Shown here: positions 38,122 through 47,203 of the stretch, one piece after another | Numbering within the stretch: position 1 is the first letter of the stretch | How the letters are laid out: every line of letters starts with the position of its first letter | Source of the DNA: Tropicimonas marinistellae | GTDB lineage: Bacteria; Pseudomonadota; Alphaproteobacteria; Rhodobacterales; Rhodobacteraceae | Reading direction: 5' to 3' | NCBI RefSeq assembly: GCF_001509585.1 | Contig: NZ_LNCI01000002.1 | Span: forward strand, 574,775-638,774 | Length of the DNA: 64,000 bases | Notes under the pieces: model-generated | What the model was told of the DNA's origin: nothing | The model's database searches: none | Seen by the model: only the letters and a program-made list of their open reading frames with translations | Made by a program: the position numbers and the translations under genes

Positions 38122-38751
38122 TCAGCCGGCGCCGGCCATCAGCGCCGCAAGGGCCGCCACCGCGTCCTCCTGCGACCAGATCTCGGTGCCGATCCCGAAG
38201 AAATCCGTGATCGGCGCGAGGCCACGCACCAGCTCCGGCGTCAACCCGCCCTCTGCCACGACCGGCAGTTCGATCATCTGCGACCACCACTCGAACAGGT
38301 CCCGCTCCGCGACCGAGCCGTCGCCAAGCGCCGTTTCGCCCACCGGCCCGAAGGCGATGTAATCGGCCCCGGCCTCGCCCGCGTTCATCCCGTCGTGCCG
38401 GGAGGTGCCGCAATGGCTGCCGACGATAGCATCCTCGCCCAGGTCCTTGCGGGCATCGCGGATGCCGCGCGCCCCGCTCAGGTGCACCCCGTCCAGCCCG
38501 TGCCGCTCCACCAGCCGCAGGTGGCTGTCGATCACGATGGCCACGTCGCGGGCATGGCAGACCGCCCGGCAGGCATCCGCGGCCCGTGCAATCCTGTCCT
38601 CGTCCTGGCTCGCCAGCGCCAGCCGCACGCAGGCGATGTCGCGCGCATCGAGCACCGACGCCAGCCGGTCGGGGAACCGCGAAAGCTCGAACTCCGGCGG
38701 CGTGATCAGGTAAATCTGCGGCTGCTCGCCGTCGTGTCCGGTGTCGGCCAT
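38122..38751 (-). CDS. thiE: Thiamine phosphate synthase
   Basis: A 209-residue TIM-barrel enzyme of the TenI/ThiE family. The blocks IYLITPP near residue 13, DGVHLSG near 87, GSHCGTSRHD near 111 and ADYIAFGPVGET near 129 match. It joins HMP-PP and the thiazole phosphate, or, as a TenI-like member, isomerises the thiazole; the catalytic distinction is not certain. GGAGAGACAG precedes the ATG at 38751. It is divergent from trmJ. It differs from E. coli ThiE in having Cys in place of Ser in the GSHCGTS motif. Confidence 0.8.
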   Translation of the reverse strand: MADTGHDGEQPQIYLITPPEFELSRFPDRLASVLDARDIACVRLALASQDEDRIARAADACRAVCHARDVAIVIDSHLRLVERHGLDGVHLSGARGIRDARKDLGEDAIVGSHCGTSRHDGMNAGEAGADYIAFGPVGETALGDGSVAERDLFEWWSQMIELPVVAEGGLTPELVRGLAPITDFFGIGTEIWSQEDAVAALAALMAGAG

Positions 38752-38892
38752 CTGTCTCTCCGGCGTCTCGTCTGGTCGTCTGGTATCGGCGGTTGTCTTA
38801 CCTCCCTTTTCGGCGCTGCGCCATGGCTGCTTGATGCCAGCGGTCCCGCGGCGTATCAGGGCCTCCGAGCCGCAGACAACGCCAGAGATTTC

Positions 38893-39633
38893 ATGTCCCA
38901 GCCAGCCTTCATCCTCGTGCGCCCGCAGATGGGCGAGAACATCGGCGGGGCGGCGCGGGCGATGTGGAACTTCGGCCTCGACCGGATGCGCCTTGTCAGC
39001 CCGCGCGATGGCTGGCCCAACCCGCGCGCGGTGGCGCTGGCGAGCGGGGCAGGGCGGCTTCTGGACACCGCCGGGCATTTCGACAGCGTCGCCGATGCGA
39101 TCGGCGATTGCACCCATGTCTACGCCACCACGGCGCGGGTGCGCGGGCTGACCAAACCGGTGATGACGCCGGAGCAGGCGATGGCGGAGGCTCGTGCGGT
39201 CACCGCCGCCGGCGGCAAGGTCGGCCTCATGTTCGGCCCGGAACGCGCCGGGCTGGAGAACGAGGATGTGGCGCGCGCCCATGCCATCGTCACGGTGCCG
39301 GTGAACCCGGAGTTCTTCTCCCTCAACCTCGCGCAATGCGTGCTGCTCCTCGCCTACGAATGGCGGCGCCAGAGCGCGGCGCCGGTGGAGGCGCCGGACA
39401 TAGAGCGCGCGCAGGCCATCGAGGTGGAGAAACTGGCCGACCATTTCGACCAGCGGCTCACCGACGCGGGCTTCTTCTTTCCGCCCACCAAGGCGCCGGG
39501 GATGCGGCTGGCGATGCGCAACATGCTGTCGCGGCTGGCATTGACCCGCGCCGACGTGCAGATATTTCACGGGATGCTGCGGCAATTGACCCGGCAGCAG
39601 CCCAGTAACGAAAACCAGCGATCCGACCCTTAA
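38893..39633 (+). CDS. trmJ: tRNA (cytidine/uridine-2'-O-)-methyltransferase TrmJ
   Basis: A 246-residue SpoU/SPOUT methyltransferase. Motif 1 (NIGGAARAMWNFGL), motif 2 (GLMFGPERAGLENEDV) and motif 3 (NLAQCVLLLAYEW) are all present, followed by a helical C-terminal extension as in TrmJ. It methylates the 2'-OH of nucleotide 32 of some tRNAs in E. coli. The ATG at 38893 matches the family start; the frame is open far upstream without relation to it. It lies 16 bp before ctaA. Confidence 0.88.
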   Translation: MSQPAFILVRPQMGENIGGAARAMWNFGLDRMRLVSPRDGWPNPRAVALASGAGRLLDTAGHFDSVADAIGDCTHVYATTARVRGLTKPVMTPEQAMAEARAVTAAGGKVGLMFGPERAGLENEDVARAHAIVTVPVNPEFFSLNLAQCVLLLAYEWRRQSAAPVEAPDIERAQAIEVEKLADHFDQRLTDAGFFFPPTKAPGMRLAMRNMLSRLALTRADVQIFHGMLRQLTRQQPSNENQRSDP

Positions 39634-39649
39634 CCGGCAGGAGACAGGC

Positions 39650-40804
39650 ATGGCCGAAAAGCGAAGCATCTTCGAAGAGGTGCAGGAGGCGAAAGGCGAA
39701 CCGGCGAAGGCCCGCACCGCCGCCCCCGGCGCCATAGACCGCGCCCATCGTGGCGCGCGCCGCGGCATCCGCCTCTGGCTGGCGGTTCTCTTCGCCCTCG
39801 TGGTGGTCATGATCGTCGTCGGCGGGCTCACCAGGCTCACCGATTCCGGCCTCTCGATCACCGAATGGGCGCCGGTCACCGGCGCAATCCCCCCGATGTC
39901 GGAGGCGGCCTGGACCGCGGAATTCGAGAAATACCAGCAGATCCCGGAATACCAGCTCCAGAACAGCGACATGACGCTGGCGGAGTTCAAGTCGATCTAC
40001 TGGTGGGAATGGGGGCACCGGCAATTGGGCCGCGTGATCGGCCTGGTCTGGGCGATTGGCTTCCTGGGCTTCTGGCTCACCCGGAACATCCCGACCGGCT
40101 GGACCGGGCGGCTACTGCTGCCCGGTGTGCTCGGCGGCGTCCAGGGGGCGATCGGCTGGTGGATGGTCTCCAGCGGCCTCGGCGGCGAGGCGCTCGACGT
40201 GGCGCCCTACCGGCTGGCGGTGCATCTCGGCCTTGCCTTCGTCATCCTCGGGCTGATCGCCTGGTATGTCCTGCTCCTCTCCCGTCCGGAGCGCGAGCTG
40301 CTGCAGGCGCGCCGCCAGAAGGAGGCGAAACTCTGTGGCCTCTCCACGGGCTTGCTGCACCTCGTGTTCCTGCAGATCCTGATCGGCGCGCTGGTCGCCG
40401 GCACCGACGCGGGCCGCGCCTATCCCACATGGCCGCTCATGGCCGGCGGTCTCCTGCCGCCAGACCCGTTCGAGATCGTGCCCGCCTGGCGCAACTTCTT
40501 CGAGAACGAGGGGCTGGTGCAGTTCATCCACCGTACGGTGGGCTATATCGCCTTCGTCTTCGCCCTCGTGGTCTGGAACCGCGGCCGCCAGTCCACCCAC
40601 GCCCGCACCCGGCGCGCCTTCGACTGGGTCGCCGTGCTCGCCTTCGGGCAGGTTGTGCTCGGCATCGTCGCCGTGCTCACCCAGGCACAATGGCACGTGG
40701 CCATCACCCACCAGCTCCTGGCGGTGATCCTCTGGGTGGCGATCCTGCGGGGCCGCTTCCTCGCCGGCTACCCGATTGCCAGTTCCGTTCGCGAGGGACG
40801 CTGA
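39650..40804 (+). CDS. ctaA: Haem A synthase CtaA
   Basis: A 384-residue membrane protein with about eight transmembrane segments. The class of alphaproteobacterial CtaA is recognised from GGLTRLTDSGLSITEWAPV, WWEWGHRQLGR, LLPGVLGGVQGAIGWWMV, VHLGLAF, GTDAGRAYPTWPLM and VQFIHRTVGY. The conserved histidines that bind haem are present (HRQ, HLG, HRT, HQL). It converts haem O to haem A for cytochrome oxidase. AGGAGACAGG precedes the ATG. Confidence 0.95.
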   Translation: MAEKRSIFEEVQEAKGEPAKARTAAPGAIDRAHRGARRGIRLWLAVLFALVVVMIVVGGLTRLTDSGLSITEWAPVTGAIPPMSEAAWTAEFEKYQQIPEYQLQNSDMTLAEFKSIYWWEWGHRQLGRVIGLVWAIGFLGFWLTRNIPTGWTGRLLLPGVLGGVQGAIGWWMVSSGLGGEALDVAPYRLAVHLGLAFVILGLIAWYVLLLSRPERELLQARRQKEAKLCGLSTGLLHLVFLQILIGALVAGTDAGRAYPTWPLMAGGLLPPDPFEIVPAWRNFFENEGLVQFIHRTVGYIAFVFALVVWNRGRQSTHARTRRAFDWVAVLAFGQVVLGIVAVLTQAQWHVAITHQLLAVILWVAILRGRFLAGYPIASSVREGR

Positions 40805-40808
40805 CACG

Positions 40809-42269
40809 ATGACATCCGCCTATGACGCGCTCATGCGCTACACCCGTGAAACCGAGGCGCTGAAACAGGTATTCGGCCGCCTGGGCTGGGATCAGGAAAC
40901 CGTCATGCCGCCCGGCGCCGCGCCGCAACGCGCCGACGAGATGGCGGCGATGGAAGGCGTCCTGCACGCCCGGAAGACCGATCCGCGCGTGGCCGAGTGG
41001 CTCGCCGCTGCCACGCCCGCAACCGATGTCGAGGCCGCGCAGCTTCGCCAGCTGGAGCGAGAGCACCGGCGCGCGACCAGGGTGCCCGCCGATCTGGCCG
41101 CAGCGATCGCACGCACCACCAGCCTCGCGCAGGGGATCTGGGCCGACGCCCGGGCGCGGGACGATTTCGCCGGTTTCGCGCCGACGCTCGCGGAGGTCCT
41201 GAACCTGCGCCGCCAGGAAGCCGCCGCGCTGGCCGACGGCGGCGATCTCTACGACGCATTGCTGGACGATTACGAGCCGGGCGCCACGGGCGAGGAGCTT
41301 GCGGCGATGTTCGAGACGCTGCGGCCGCGCCTCGTCGCGCTGCGGGAGCGGTTGCTGGAGAACGGGAACAGCACGCCGCGCCTCGCGGGCCATTTCGACG
41401 AGGCCGCCCAGCTCCGGCTGGCGGAGGAATGCGCCCGCGTTTTCGGATACGATTTCGACCACGGGCGGATGGACAAGGCCGTGCATCCCTTCTCCTCCGG
41501 GTCCGGTCTCGATTCCCGGATCACGACGCGCACCGACCCGAAAGACCCGCTCAACTGTCTCTATTCGACGATTCACGAAGTGGGACACAGCACCTACGAG
41601 CAGAACGTCTCCCGTGACTACCTGCTGACGCCCATCGGCATGGGCGCCTCCATGGGCGTTCACGAGAGCCAAAGCCGCATCTACGAGAACCAGCTCGGCC
41701 GCAGCCGCGGCTTCACCGGCTGGCTCCACGGGCGTTTCAGCGAGGTTTTCGGGGATTTCGGCCTGCAAGACGCGGAGTCCTTCCACGCCGCGCTCAATGC
41801 CGTGCACCCGGGCTATATACGCACCGAGGCCGACGAGGTGCATTACAACCTCCACGTGCTGCTGCGCTTCGACCTGGAACGCGCGCTGGTGCGCGGCGAC
41901 CTCGAAGTGACCGATCTCGATGCCGCCTGGAACGAACGTTTCGCGGCCGACTTCGGCGTGGCGGTCGACCGGCCCTCGAACGGTGTCTTGCAGGACGTCC
42001 ATTGGTCCGTCGGCCTGTTCGGCTACTTCCCGACCTACACGCTGGGCAATGTCTATGCCGGCTGCCTGTTCGAGGCGCTGACCGCGGCGGTGCCGGACTG
42101 GGAGCAAAGCCTCGCCCAAGGCGACGCCGGCCCGTCCACCGCGTGGCTGCGCGAAAACCTCCAGCACCACGGGGCCGTGCGTCCGCCACGCGAAACCATC
42201 GAGGCCGCCACCGGCGCCCCGATCAGCGTCGAGCCGCTGCTGGCGTATCTCGAAGGCAAATTCGCATAG
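40809..42269 (+). CDS. M32 family metallocarboxypeptidase
   Basis: A 486-residue carboxypeptidase Taq-type enzyme. The zinc site HEVGH starts near His256 (STIHEVGHSTYEQN), with the downstream Glu in GVHESQSRIYENQ. It removes C-terminal residues in the cytoplasm. GAGGGACG lies before the ATG at 40809, four bases past the ctaA stop, so the two may be co-transcribed. Confidence 0.93.
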   Translation: MTSAYDALMRYTRETEALKQVFGRLGWDQETVMPPGAAPQRADEMAAMEGVLHARKTDPRVAEWLAAATPATDVEAAQLRQLEREHRRATRVPADLAAAIARTTSLAQGIWADARARDDFAGFAPTLAEVLNLRRQEAAALADGGDLYDALLDDYEPGATGEELAAMFETLRPRLVALRERLLENGNSTPRLAGHFDEAAQLRLAEECARVFGYDFDHGRMDKAVHPFSSGSGLDSRITTRTDPKDPLNCLYSTIHEVGHSTYEQNVSRDYLLTPIGMGASMGVHESQSRIYENQLGRSRGFTGWLHGRFSEVFGDFGLQDAESFHAALNAVHPGYIRTEADEVHYNLHVLLRFDLERALVRGDLEVTDLDAAWNERFAADFGVAVDRPSNGVLQDVHWSVGLFGYFPTYTLGNVYAGCLFEALTAAVPDWEQSLAQGDAGPSTAWLRENLQHHGAVRPPRETIEAATGAPISVEPLLAYLEGKFA

Positions 42270-42400
42270 CCCCACGGGTTTGACGGAGATGCCGATCTCG
42301 CGGCATTTCAGTGCATCCTGACCCACGTCATGGCGATGACCCTGGGGAAGGGGATACAATATCTCCCGTTCACCAAGCGTTTATTTCACGGGAGGGGATT

Positions 42401-42865
42401 ATGAAAACTGCAATGACGGTGTTTCTTGTCAGTGCGGCGATCGGTCTGTCGGGGTTTGGAACCGCATGGGCGGCTGAGGGAAGTCAGAACGCCGATGTGA
42501 AGGCGATCCAGGACATCTGGGTCACCTACCAGACAACCCGCGTTGCCGCCGATGCCGATGCCTGGCTGGCGCTCTGGGACGAGGACGCATTGAAGATGGG
42601 GCAGGGTCGCCCGACCCAGACCTATGACGAACTCGTCGCAAGCGCGCCGAAGAAGTTCGTTCCGGGGACGCTCGCCGCGATGCAAATCGACGCCGGGGAA
42701 ATCGTCGTCCTCGGGGATTGGGCCTTTTCCAGCGGAACCTATTCCGTCGATCCCATCAAGGATGGCGAGACCATGCATCTCGAAGGCAAGTTCCTGAGCG
42801 TCTTCAAACGCCAGGACGACGGATCGTGGAAGATCTACCGCGACAGCGCCAGCATGAACCAATGA
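42401..42865 (+). CDS. Secreted SnoaL/NTF2-like protein
   Basis: A 154-residue protein with a signal peptide (about residues 1-24, cleavage near AWAAE) and a DUF4440/SnoaL-like NTF2 fold (AIQDIWVTYQTTRVAADADA near 30; DDGSWKIYRDSAS at the end). Such domains bind small molecules or act as subunits; function unknown. A strong GGGAGGGG lies two to three bases before ATT-ATG. It is convergent with livM. Confidence 0.82.
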   Translation: MKTAMTVFLVSAAIGLSGFGTAWAAEGSQNADVKAIQDIWVTYQTTRVAADADAWLALWDEDALKMGQGRPTQTYDELVASAPKKFVPGTLAAMQIDAGEIVVLGDWAFSSGTYSVDPIKDGETMHLEGKFLSVFKRQDDGSWKIYRDSASMNQ

Positions 42866-42910
42866 ACCAACGGTGGCGTCCGGCGCAGGGGTCGGACGCC
42901 ACGCCTTTGA

Positions 42911-44206
42911 CTACCTCTCCGGGATCAACCCGCGCGGGCTGAAGCGCAGCACCAGCAGCAGGACCACGCCCATGGTCAGCAGCCGGATATGCTGCACCGA
43001 ATCCAGCAGGTGTTCCTTCAGACCCGAACCGTCGGGCAAGGGCAGGGTGACGATATGCATGATCGCCCCGCCGATGGGTTCCACCTGGATCCACAGCCAC
43101 CAGATGAGGAAGCCGCCCAGCACCGAGCCCCAGTTGTTGCCCGAGCCGCCGACGATCACCATGACCCAGACAAGGAAGGTGAAGCGCAGCGGCTGGTAGG
43201 TGCCCGGCGTCAGCTGCCCGTCGAGCGTCGTCATCATCGCCCCCGCCATGCCGCAAATCGCCGATCCGATGACGAAGATCTGCAGGTGCCGGCGGGTCAC
43301 ATGCTTGCCCATGGCCTCGGCGGCCACCTCGTTGTCGCGGATCGCCCGCATCATCCGGCCCCAGGGCGAGTTCAGCGCCATCTGCGTCAGCCAGATCAGC
43401 GCCAGCAGGACAACGAGGAACAGGCCCGCATAGAGCAGCTTGACCCAGAGCGAGGAGGCGGTCGCCGGATCGAGCCCGAGCCACGCCGCCCGCTCCACGA
43501 AGCCCGTGCTCTCCTGCAGATCGACCTCGTAGGGCACCGGCCGCGGCAGGCCCACGACGTTCTTCACCCCGCGCGCCATCCAGTCCTCGTTCTTCATCAC
43601 CGCGATGATGATCTCGGCAATCCCGAGCGTCGCAATGGCGAGGTAGTCCGAGCGCAGCCCGAGTGCCGTCTTGCCGATCAGCCAGGCCGCACCGGCCGCC
43701 AGCAGCCCGCCCAGCGGCCAGGCCAGCAGGATCGGCAGGCTCATGCCGCCGAGATAGCCCGTGGAGGCCGCGTCCACCGCCTCGATCGCGTCGCGCGCCG
43801 GGTCGAAGAGCGCCCGGTACAGCACGAAGCCCACGCCAAAGACCGCGATCACCGCCAGCACCCGCAACCGGCCCGCGGTCACACGCCGATAGGCCAGGAT
43901 ACCCGCCGCGACGGTCGCCGCGCCAACCGCCAGCGCCGCCAGCATCCGGCCGCCACCGGCCGCCCAGGCCTCGCCCACGGGCGGCATGGAGACAAGCACC
44001 GTCGCCAGCCCGCCAAGGGCCACGAACCCCATGATGCCCACGTTGAAGAGCCCCGCGTAGCCCCACTGGATATTCACGCCGAGCGCCATGATGGCGGAGA
44101 TCAGCCCCATGTTGAAAATTGCCAGCGCGGTGTTCCAGCTCTGGAAGAATCCGGTCAGAACGTAGAGCAGGGCGACCCCGCCGAAGAGAAGCGCGTTCCG
44201 GTTCAT
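42911..44206 (-). CDS. livM: Branched-chain amino-acid ABC transporter permease LivM
   Basis: A 431-residue inner-membrane permease. The LivM pattern (NIQWGYAGLFNVG; LRSDYLAIATLGIAEII; SPWGRMMRAIRDNEVAAEAMGK) is clear. It is longer than E. coli LivM mainly because of a loop and helix pair near residues 80-180. The start overlaps the livH stop (ATGA). It is the last gene of the leftward liv operon. Confidence 0.93.
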   Translation of the reverse strand: MNRNALLFGGVALLYVLTGFFQSWNTALAIFNMGLISAIMALGVNIQWGYAGLFNVGIMGFVALGGLATVLVSMPPVGEAWAAGGGRMLAALAVGAATVAAGILAYRRVTAGRLRVLAVIAVFGVGFVLYRALFDPARDAIEAVDAASTGYLGGMSLPILLAWPLGGLLAAGAAWLIGKTALGLRSDYLAIATLGIAEIIIAVMKNEDWMARGVKNVVGLPRPVPYEVDLQESTGFVERAAWLGLDPATASSLWVKLLYAGLFLVVLLALIWLTQMALNSPWGRMMRAIRDNEVAAEAMGKHVTRRHLQIFVIGSAICGMAGAMMTTLDGQLTPGTYQPLRFTFLVWVMVIVGGSGNNWGSVLGGFLIWWLWIQVEPIGGAIMHIVTLPLPDGSGLKEHLLDSVQHIRLLTMGVVLLLVLRFSPRGLIPER

Positions 44207-45213
44207 ACCGCTTTCCCCCTGAAGAGGCCGTATGGTTTGAAGATCAGCACGATCACGAGGATCGTAAAGGAAACCGCGTATTTGTAATCGGTCGACAGCA
44301 GCTGCGCGAGCCCGTCGGGCGCAAGGCTTTCGGGCAGCGCGTAGGTCGCCACCTTCTTCCAGGCATAGGTCAGCGTCACCTCGGAAAAGGCGATGATGTA
44401 GCCGCCCGCGATGGCGCCCAGCGGGTTGCCCAGCCCGCCCACGATGGCGGAGGCGAACACCGGCAGCAGCAGCTGGAAATAGGTGAAGGGTTTGAACGCC
44501 TTGTCGAGCCCATAGAGCACACCCGCCGTGGTGGCGAGGATCGCCGCGAGGATCCAGGTCACCCGCACGACCTTTTCGGGGTTGATCCCCGACAGCAGCG
44601 CCAGGTCCTCGTTGTCCGAATAGGCGCGCATCGACTTACCGGTGCGGGTGCGGTTGAGAAACCAGAAGAGCGCGATAACCGCGATGATCGTGACGACAAT
44701 GGTGATGCCCTGGCTGGTCTTGAACGCCAGCCCCTCGTTCAGTCCCGTCATCTCCTTGAAATCGCGCGCCCTGATGATGAAGCGCGCACCGTCGTTGAAC
44801 TGCTGTTCGCCCGGTCCGATGATGACCCGCACGATGCCGTTCAGCACGAACATCACGCCGAGCGACGCCATCACGAGGATGATGGGTTTCACTTTCTGCG
44901 CCCGGTAGAAACGATAGACCCAGCGGTCGGTCAGCAGCATCATCCCGGCGGTCACGGCAATGCCGAAGGGCAGGGCGAGCAGCGCCGTGGGAAGCGGCTG
45001 GATCGAAACGCCCATCGCCTGAAACGCCCAGGTGAAGAGGATCGTCACCATGGCCCCGAAGGCCATCGTGTCGCCGTGGGCGAAGTTCGAGAACCGCAGG
45101 ATACCGTAAATCAGCGTCACCCCGAGCGCGCCCAGCGCCAATTGGCTACCATAGGCTGTCGCCGGGATGATGACGAAGTTGAGAAGCACCACGAGGGCGT
45201 TGAGAAGGTCCAT
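44203..45213 (-). CDS. livH: Branched-chain amino-acid ABC transporter permease LivH
   Basis: A 336-residue permease with the LivH features (GALGVTLIYGILRFSNFAHGD; MRAYSDNEDLALLSGINPEKV; VGGLGNPLGAIAGGYIIAFSE). The start at 45213 is chosen because it overlaps the stop of the upstream secreted-protein gene (TGATG), as elsewhere in this operon; a GTG at 45234 would add seven residues. Confidence 0.93.
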   Translation of the reverse strand: MDLLNALVVLLNFVIIPATAYGSQLALGALGVTLIYGILRFSNFAHGDTMAFGAMVTILFTWAFQAMGVSIQPLPTALLALPFGIAVTAGMMLLTDRWVYRFYRAQKVKPIILVMASLGVMFVLNGIVRVIIGPGEQQFNDGARFIIRARDFKEMTGLNEGLAFKTSQGITIVVTIIAVIALFWFLNRTRTGKSMRAYSDNEDLALLSGINPEKVVRVTWILAAILATTAGVLYGLDKAFKPFTYFQLLLPVFASAIVGGLGNPLGAIAGGYIIAFSEVTLTYAWKKVATYALPESLAPDGLAQLLSTDYKYAVSFTILVIVLIFKPYGLFRGKAV

Positions 45214-45554
45214 CAGAACAGCACCTGCTTGCACGGGAATCGTGTAGTGGATCGCGTTCCGCCGAGCCCGCGGGCTTCGGGGGCCGGGCGAATGTAGGAG
45301 TACCGACCCGTCGCCGGGTCGCTGTCGGAGACCCCTTTGTCGCGCAGCAACGCGCGTGCGGGACCGGGCCGGGCGACGCGTTCGACGAGCGCAGCGGGCG
45401 GGGTCGCGAGGTCCTCACGGTCGTGGCCGTGCATCATGCCCACACCGCACCCAGGAACCGAAATGGACGCGTAGACTCCATCCGTGGCGGTTCCCGCTGC
45501 GGCGAGGCTCGTCGTACCGAACAGGAGAGCGGCTGCCAGCAATGCTTGGTTCAT
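45213..45554 (-). CDS. Small secreted protein in the liv operon (not of the C-x5-C-x5-C family)
   Basis: A 113-residue protein with a signal peptide (about residues 1-20) and a mature part with two cysteines (GCGVGMMHGHD near 36 and FPCKQVLF at the end). A GMMHGHD metal-ligand-like stretch is notable. I recognise no family. It starts six bases after the preceding secreted-protein gene and its stop overlaps the livH start, so it is translated as part of the transporter operon. Function unknown. Confidence 0.75.
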   Translation of the reverse strand: MNQALLAAALLFGTTSLAAAGTATDGVYASISVPGCGVGMMHGHDREDLATPPAALVERVARPGPARALLRDKGVSDSDPATGRYSYIRPAPEARGLGGTRSTTRFPCKQVLF

Positions 45555-45560
45555 GTGCGG

Positions 45561-45932
45561 CTACCCCTCCTCGCATTTCATGAAGCGGACGAGCGCGCCG
45601 GAGTCGTCTGCGCTATGCCAGAGCATGTGAGTCTCGTCGGAGGTCATGAGCGACTGGATATCCCGCGACCCCTCGGCCCACAGGAAGGGGCCGTAATACG
45701 ATACGCCCTCGGCCTGCACCGACTTGCCACCGTAGGTGACACGCCACGTGCCCTCCCCGGAGCGGCGAACCTTGATCGGTTCGAACCCGAAGGTGATCTT
45801 CGTCCCGTCAGCCCGGCATGCGCCAGCGCCGTCGCAGGTCTTGAGTATCGTGCAATGAGCGGTTTCCGTATCTGCGGCTGCGGGCGCGAGGGTTGCCAGC
45901 ATCATTCCCAGACCGGCCCCGGCCAGTGGCAT
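45561..45932 (-). CDS. Secreted C-x5-C-x5-C protein in the liv operon, paralogue 3
   Basis: A 123-residue protein with a signal peptide (about residues 1-20) and, at the mature N-terminus, C-x5-C-x5-C (HCTILKTCDGAGAC), then beta-rich sequence, an HS dipeptide (HMLWHS) and a final Cys (FMKCEEG). The same plan occurs in the proteins at 46118 and 47204. The start is uncertain: the frame is open back to an ATG at 46118 that overlaps the previous stop, but the extra 62 residues are Arg-rich with low GC at third codon positions, so 45932 is preferred. The signal n-region then lacks a basic residue, which is odd. Confidence 0.7.
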   Translation of the reverse strand: MPLAGAGLGMMLATLAPAAADTETAHCTILKTCDGAGACRADGTKITFGFEPIKVRRSGEGTWRVTYGGKSVQAEGVSYYGPFLWAEGSRDIQSLMTSDETHMLWHSADDSGALVRFMKCEEG

Positions 45933-45976
45933 CCCCGGAAAGCCGCGCGGTCTGGTACGCCCGGCGGCATGCCGGG

Positions 45977-45996
45977 CCGTACCCGACCCTCCCGCC
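45977..45996. other. Hairpin in the spacer between two secreted-protein genes
   Basis: ACCCTCCC and GGGAGGGT, separated by GCC, form a perfect eight-base-pair hairpin near 45977-45996. It lies in the 185-bp spacer between the paralogues at 46118 and 45932 on the transcribed strand. No T-tract follows, so it may affect mRNA stability or translation rather than stop transcription. Confidence 0.4.
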
Positions 45997-46117
45997 GGGA
46001 GGGTGCATGTCCGCCGTCCCGCGCCGAAGCGTCGAATTGCAAAGCGACGCTGCCTCGCACCGCTTCCCCTTTGTACGCGCCCACCCAGGGTCGGGCGTGG
46101 CCCTCCGCGCATCTCCA

Positions 46118-46480
46118 TCACTCCACCTCCCGGCAGGTGCCGGCATAGGTCACCATCATCGCCTCGCTGCCACTGTGGGCGGAAAGCCGGGCGGCCGTGC
46201 CGTGGAGGGTCAGCATGGAGGGGCCGAAGCCGCTGACAAACCGGATCACCCGCCCCTCCGTGCCCAGCGGCTCGGCCTGTCCGGGGTAATCCCCGGTCTG
46301 ATCGGTGATCGTGACCACCTGTGCGTTGGTCTCGGAGGGGAACCACACCATGAAACCGTAGTCGGTGTCATGGCACCCCTCGGCCTCGTAGCATTCCGTG
46401 GTGAAACTGCATTCCAGCGGCTCGGCCAACGCCGATCCGGCGGCACAGGTCGCCAACGCAAGGAGGAGCCCGCGCTTCAT
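46118..46480 (-). CDS. Secreted C-x5-C-x5-C protein in the liv operon, paralogue 2
   Basis: A 120-residue protein with a signal peptide (about residues 1-19, cleavage near ALAEP), C-x5-C-x5-C at the mature N-terminus (ECSFTTECYEAEGC), a beta-rich middle, a conserved-looking AHS near residue 104, and TYAGTC near the end. The ATG at 46480 overlaps the livF stop (TGATG). No family recognised. Coupling to a transporter ATPase and the secreted location suggest a periplasmic accessory of amino-acid uptake (inference). Confidence 0.77.
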   Translation of the reverse strand: MKRGLLLALATCAAGSALAEPLECSFTTECYEAEGCHDTDYGFMVWFPSETNAQVVTITDQTGDYPGQAEPLGTEGRVIRFVSGFGPSMLTLHGTAARLSAHSGSEAMMVTYAGTCREVE

Positions 46481-47196
46481 CACGTCCCCCCCAGGAAGGT
46501 CCGGCGCACGTCCGGGTTGTCCAGAAGCTGCTTGCCGCTGCCGGTATGGGCATTGCGCCCCTGCACGAGCACATAGCCCTTGTCGGCGATCTCCAGCGCC
46601 TGCCGGGCGTTCTGCTCCACCATGAGGATGGAGATGCCCGTGCGGGCGACCTCGATGATCCGGTCGAACAATTCATCCATGACGATGGGCGACACACCCG
46701 CCGTGGGCTCGTCCAGCATCAGCACCGTGGGCTGGGTCATCAGGGCGCGGCCCACCGCCACCTGCTGGCGCTGGCCGCCCGAAAGCTCGCCCGCCGCCTG
46801 CCGGCGCTTGTCCTTCAGGATCGGGAACAGGTCGTAGACCTGCCCCATGGTGCCCGAGATGTCGTCCTCCCGCAGGAAGGCGCCCATCTCCAGGTTCTCT
46901 TCCACCGTCATCGAGGTGAAGATGTTGTGCGTCTGCGGCACGAAGGCCATGCCCTTGGCCACCCGCGCCTGCGGGCTAAGCGCGGTGATGTCCTCGCCCC
47001 CCAGCCGCACCTCGCCCTCGCGCACATCCATCATGCCGAAAACCGCCTTCATCGCGGTGGATTTGCCAGCGCCATTGGGGCCGACGATGACGGCGATCTC
47101 TCCCTTTTCCACGGCGATGGTACAGCCGTGCAGGATGTTCGGGCCGGCGCCGTAGCCGCCTGACATGGTATCGCCGATGAGAAATGGGTCGCTCAT
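46480..47196 (-). CDS. livF: Branched-chain amino-acid ABC transporter ATPase LivF
   Basis: A 238-residue ABC ATPase with Walker A GPNGAGKST, Q-loop FVPQTHNIF, signature LSGGQRQQVAVGRAL, Walker B VLMLDEPTAG and switch His region VEQNARQAL, as in LivF. It powers the LivHM permease. It starts seven bases after the secreted-protein gene upstream and overlaps the next one. Confidence 0.93.
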   Translation of the reverse strand: MSDPFLIGDTMSGGYGAGPNILHGCTIAVEKGEIAVIVGPNGAGKSTAMKAVFGMMDVREGEVRLGGEDITALSPQARVAKGMAFVPQTHNIFTSMTVEENLEMGAFLREDDISGTMGQVYDLFPILKDKRRQAAGELSGGQRQQVAVGRALMTQPTVLMLDEPTAGVSPIVMDELFDRIIEVARTGISILMVEQNARQALEIADKGYVLVQGRNAHTGSGKQLLDNPDVRRTFLGGT

Positions 47197-47203
47197 TCGG
47201 GCC

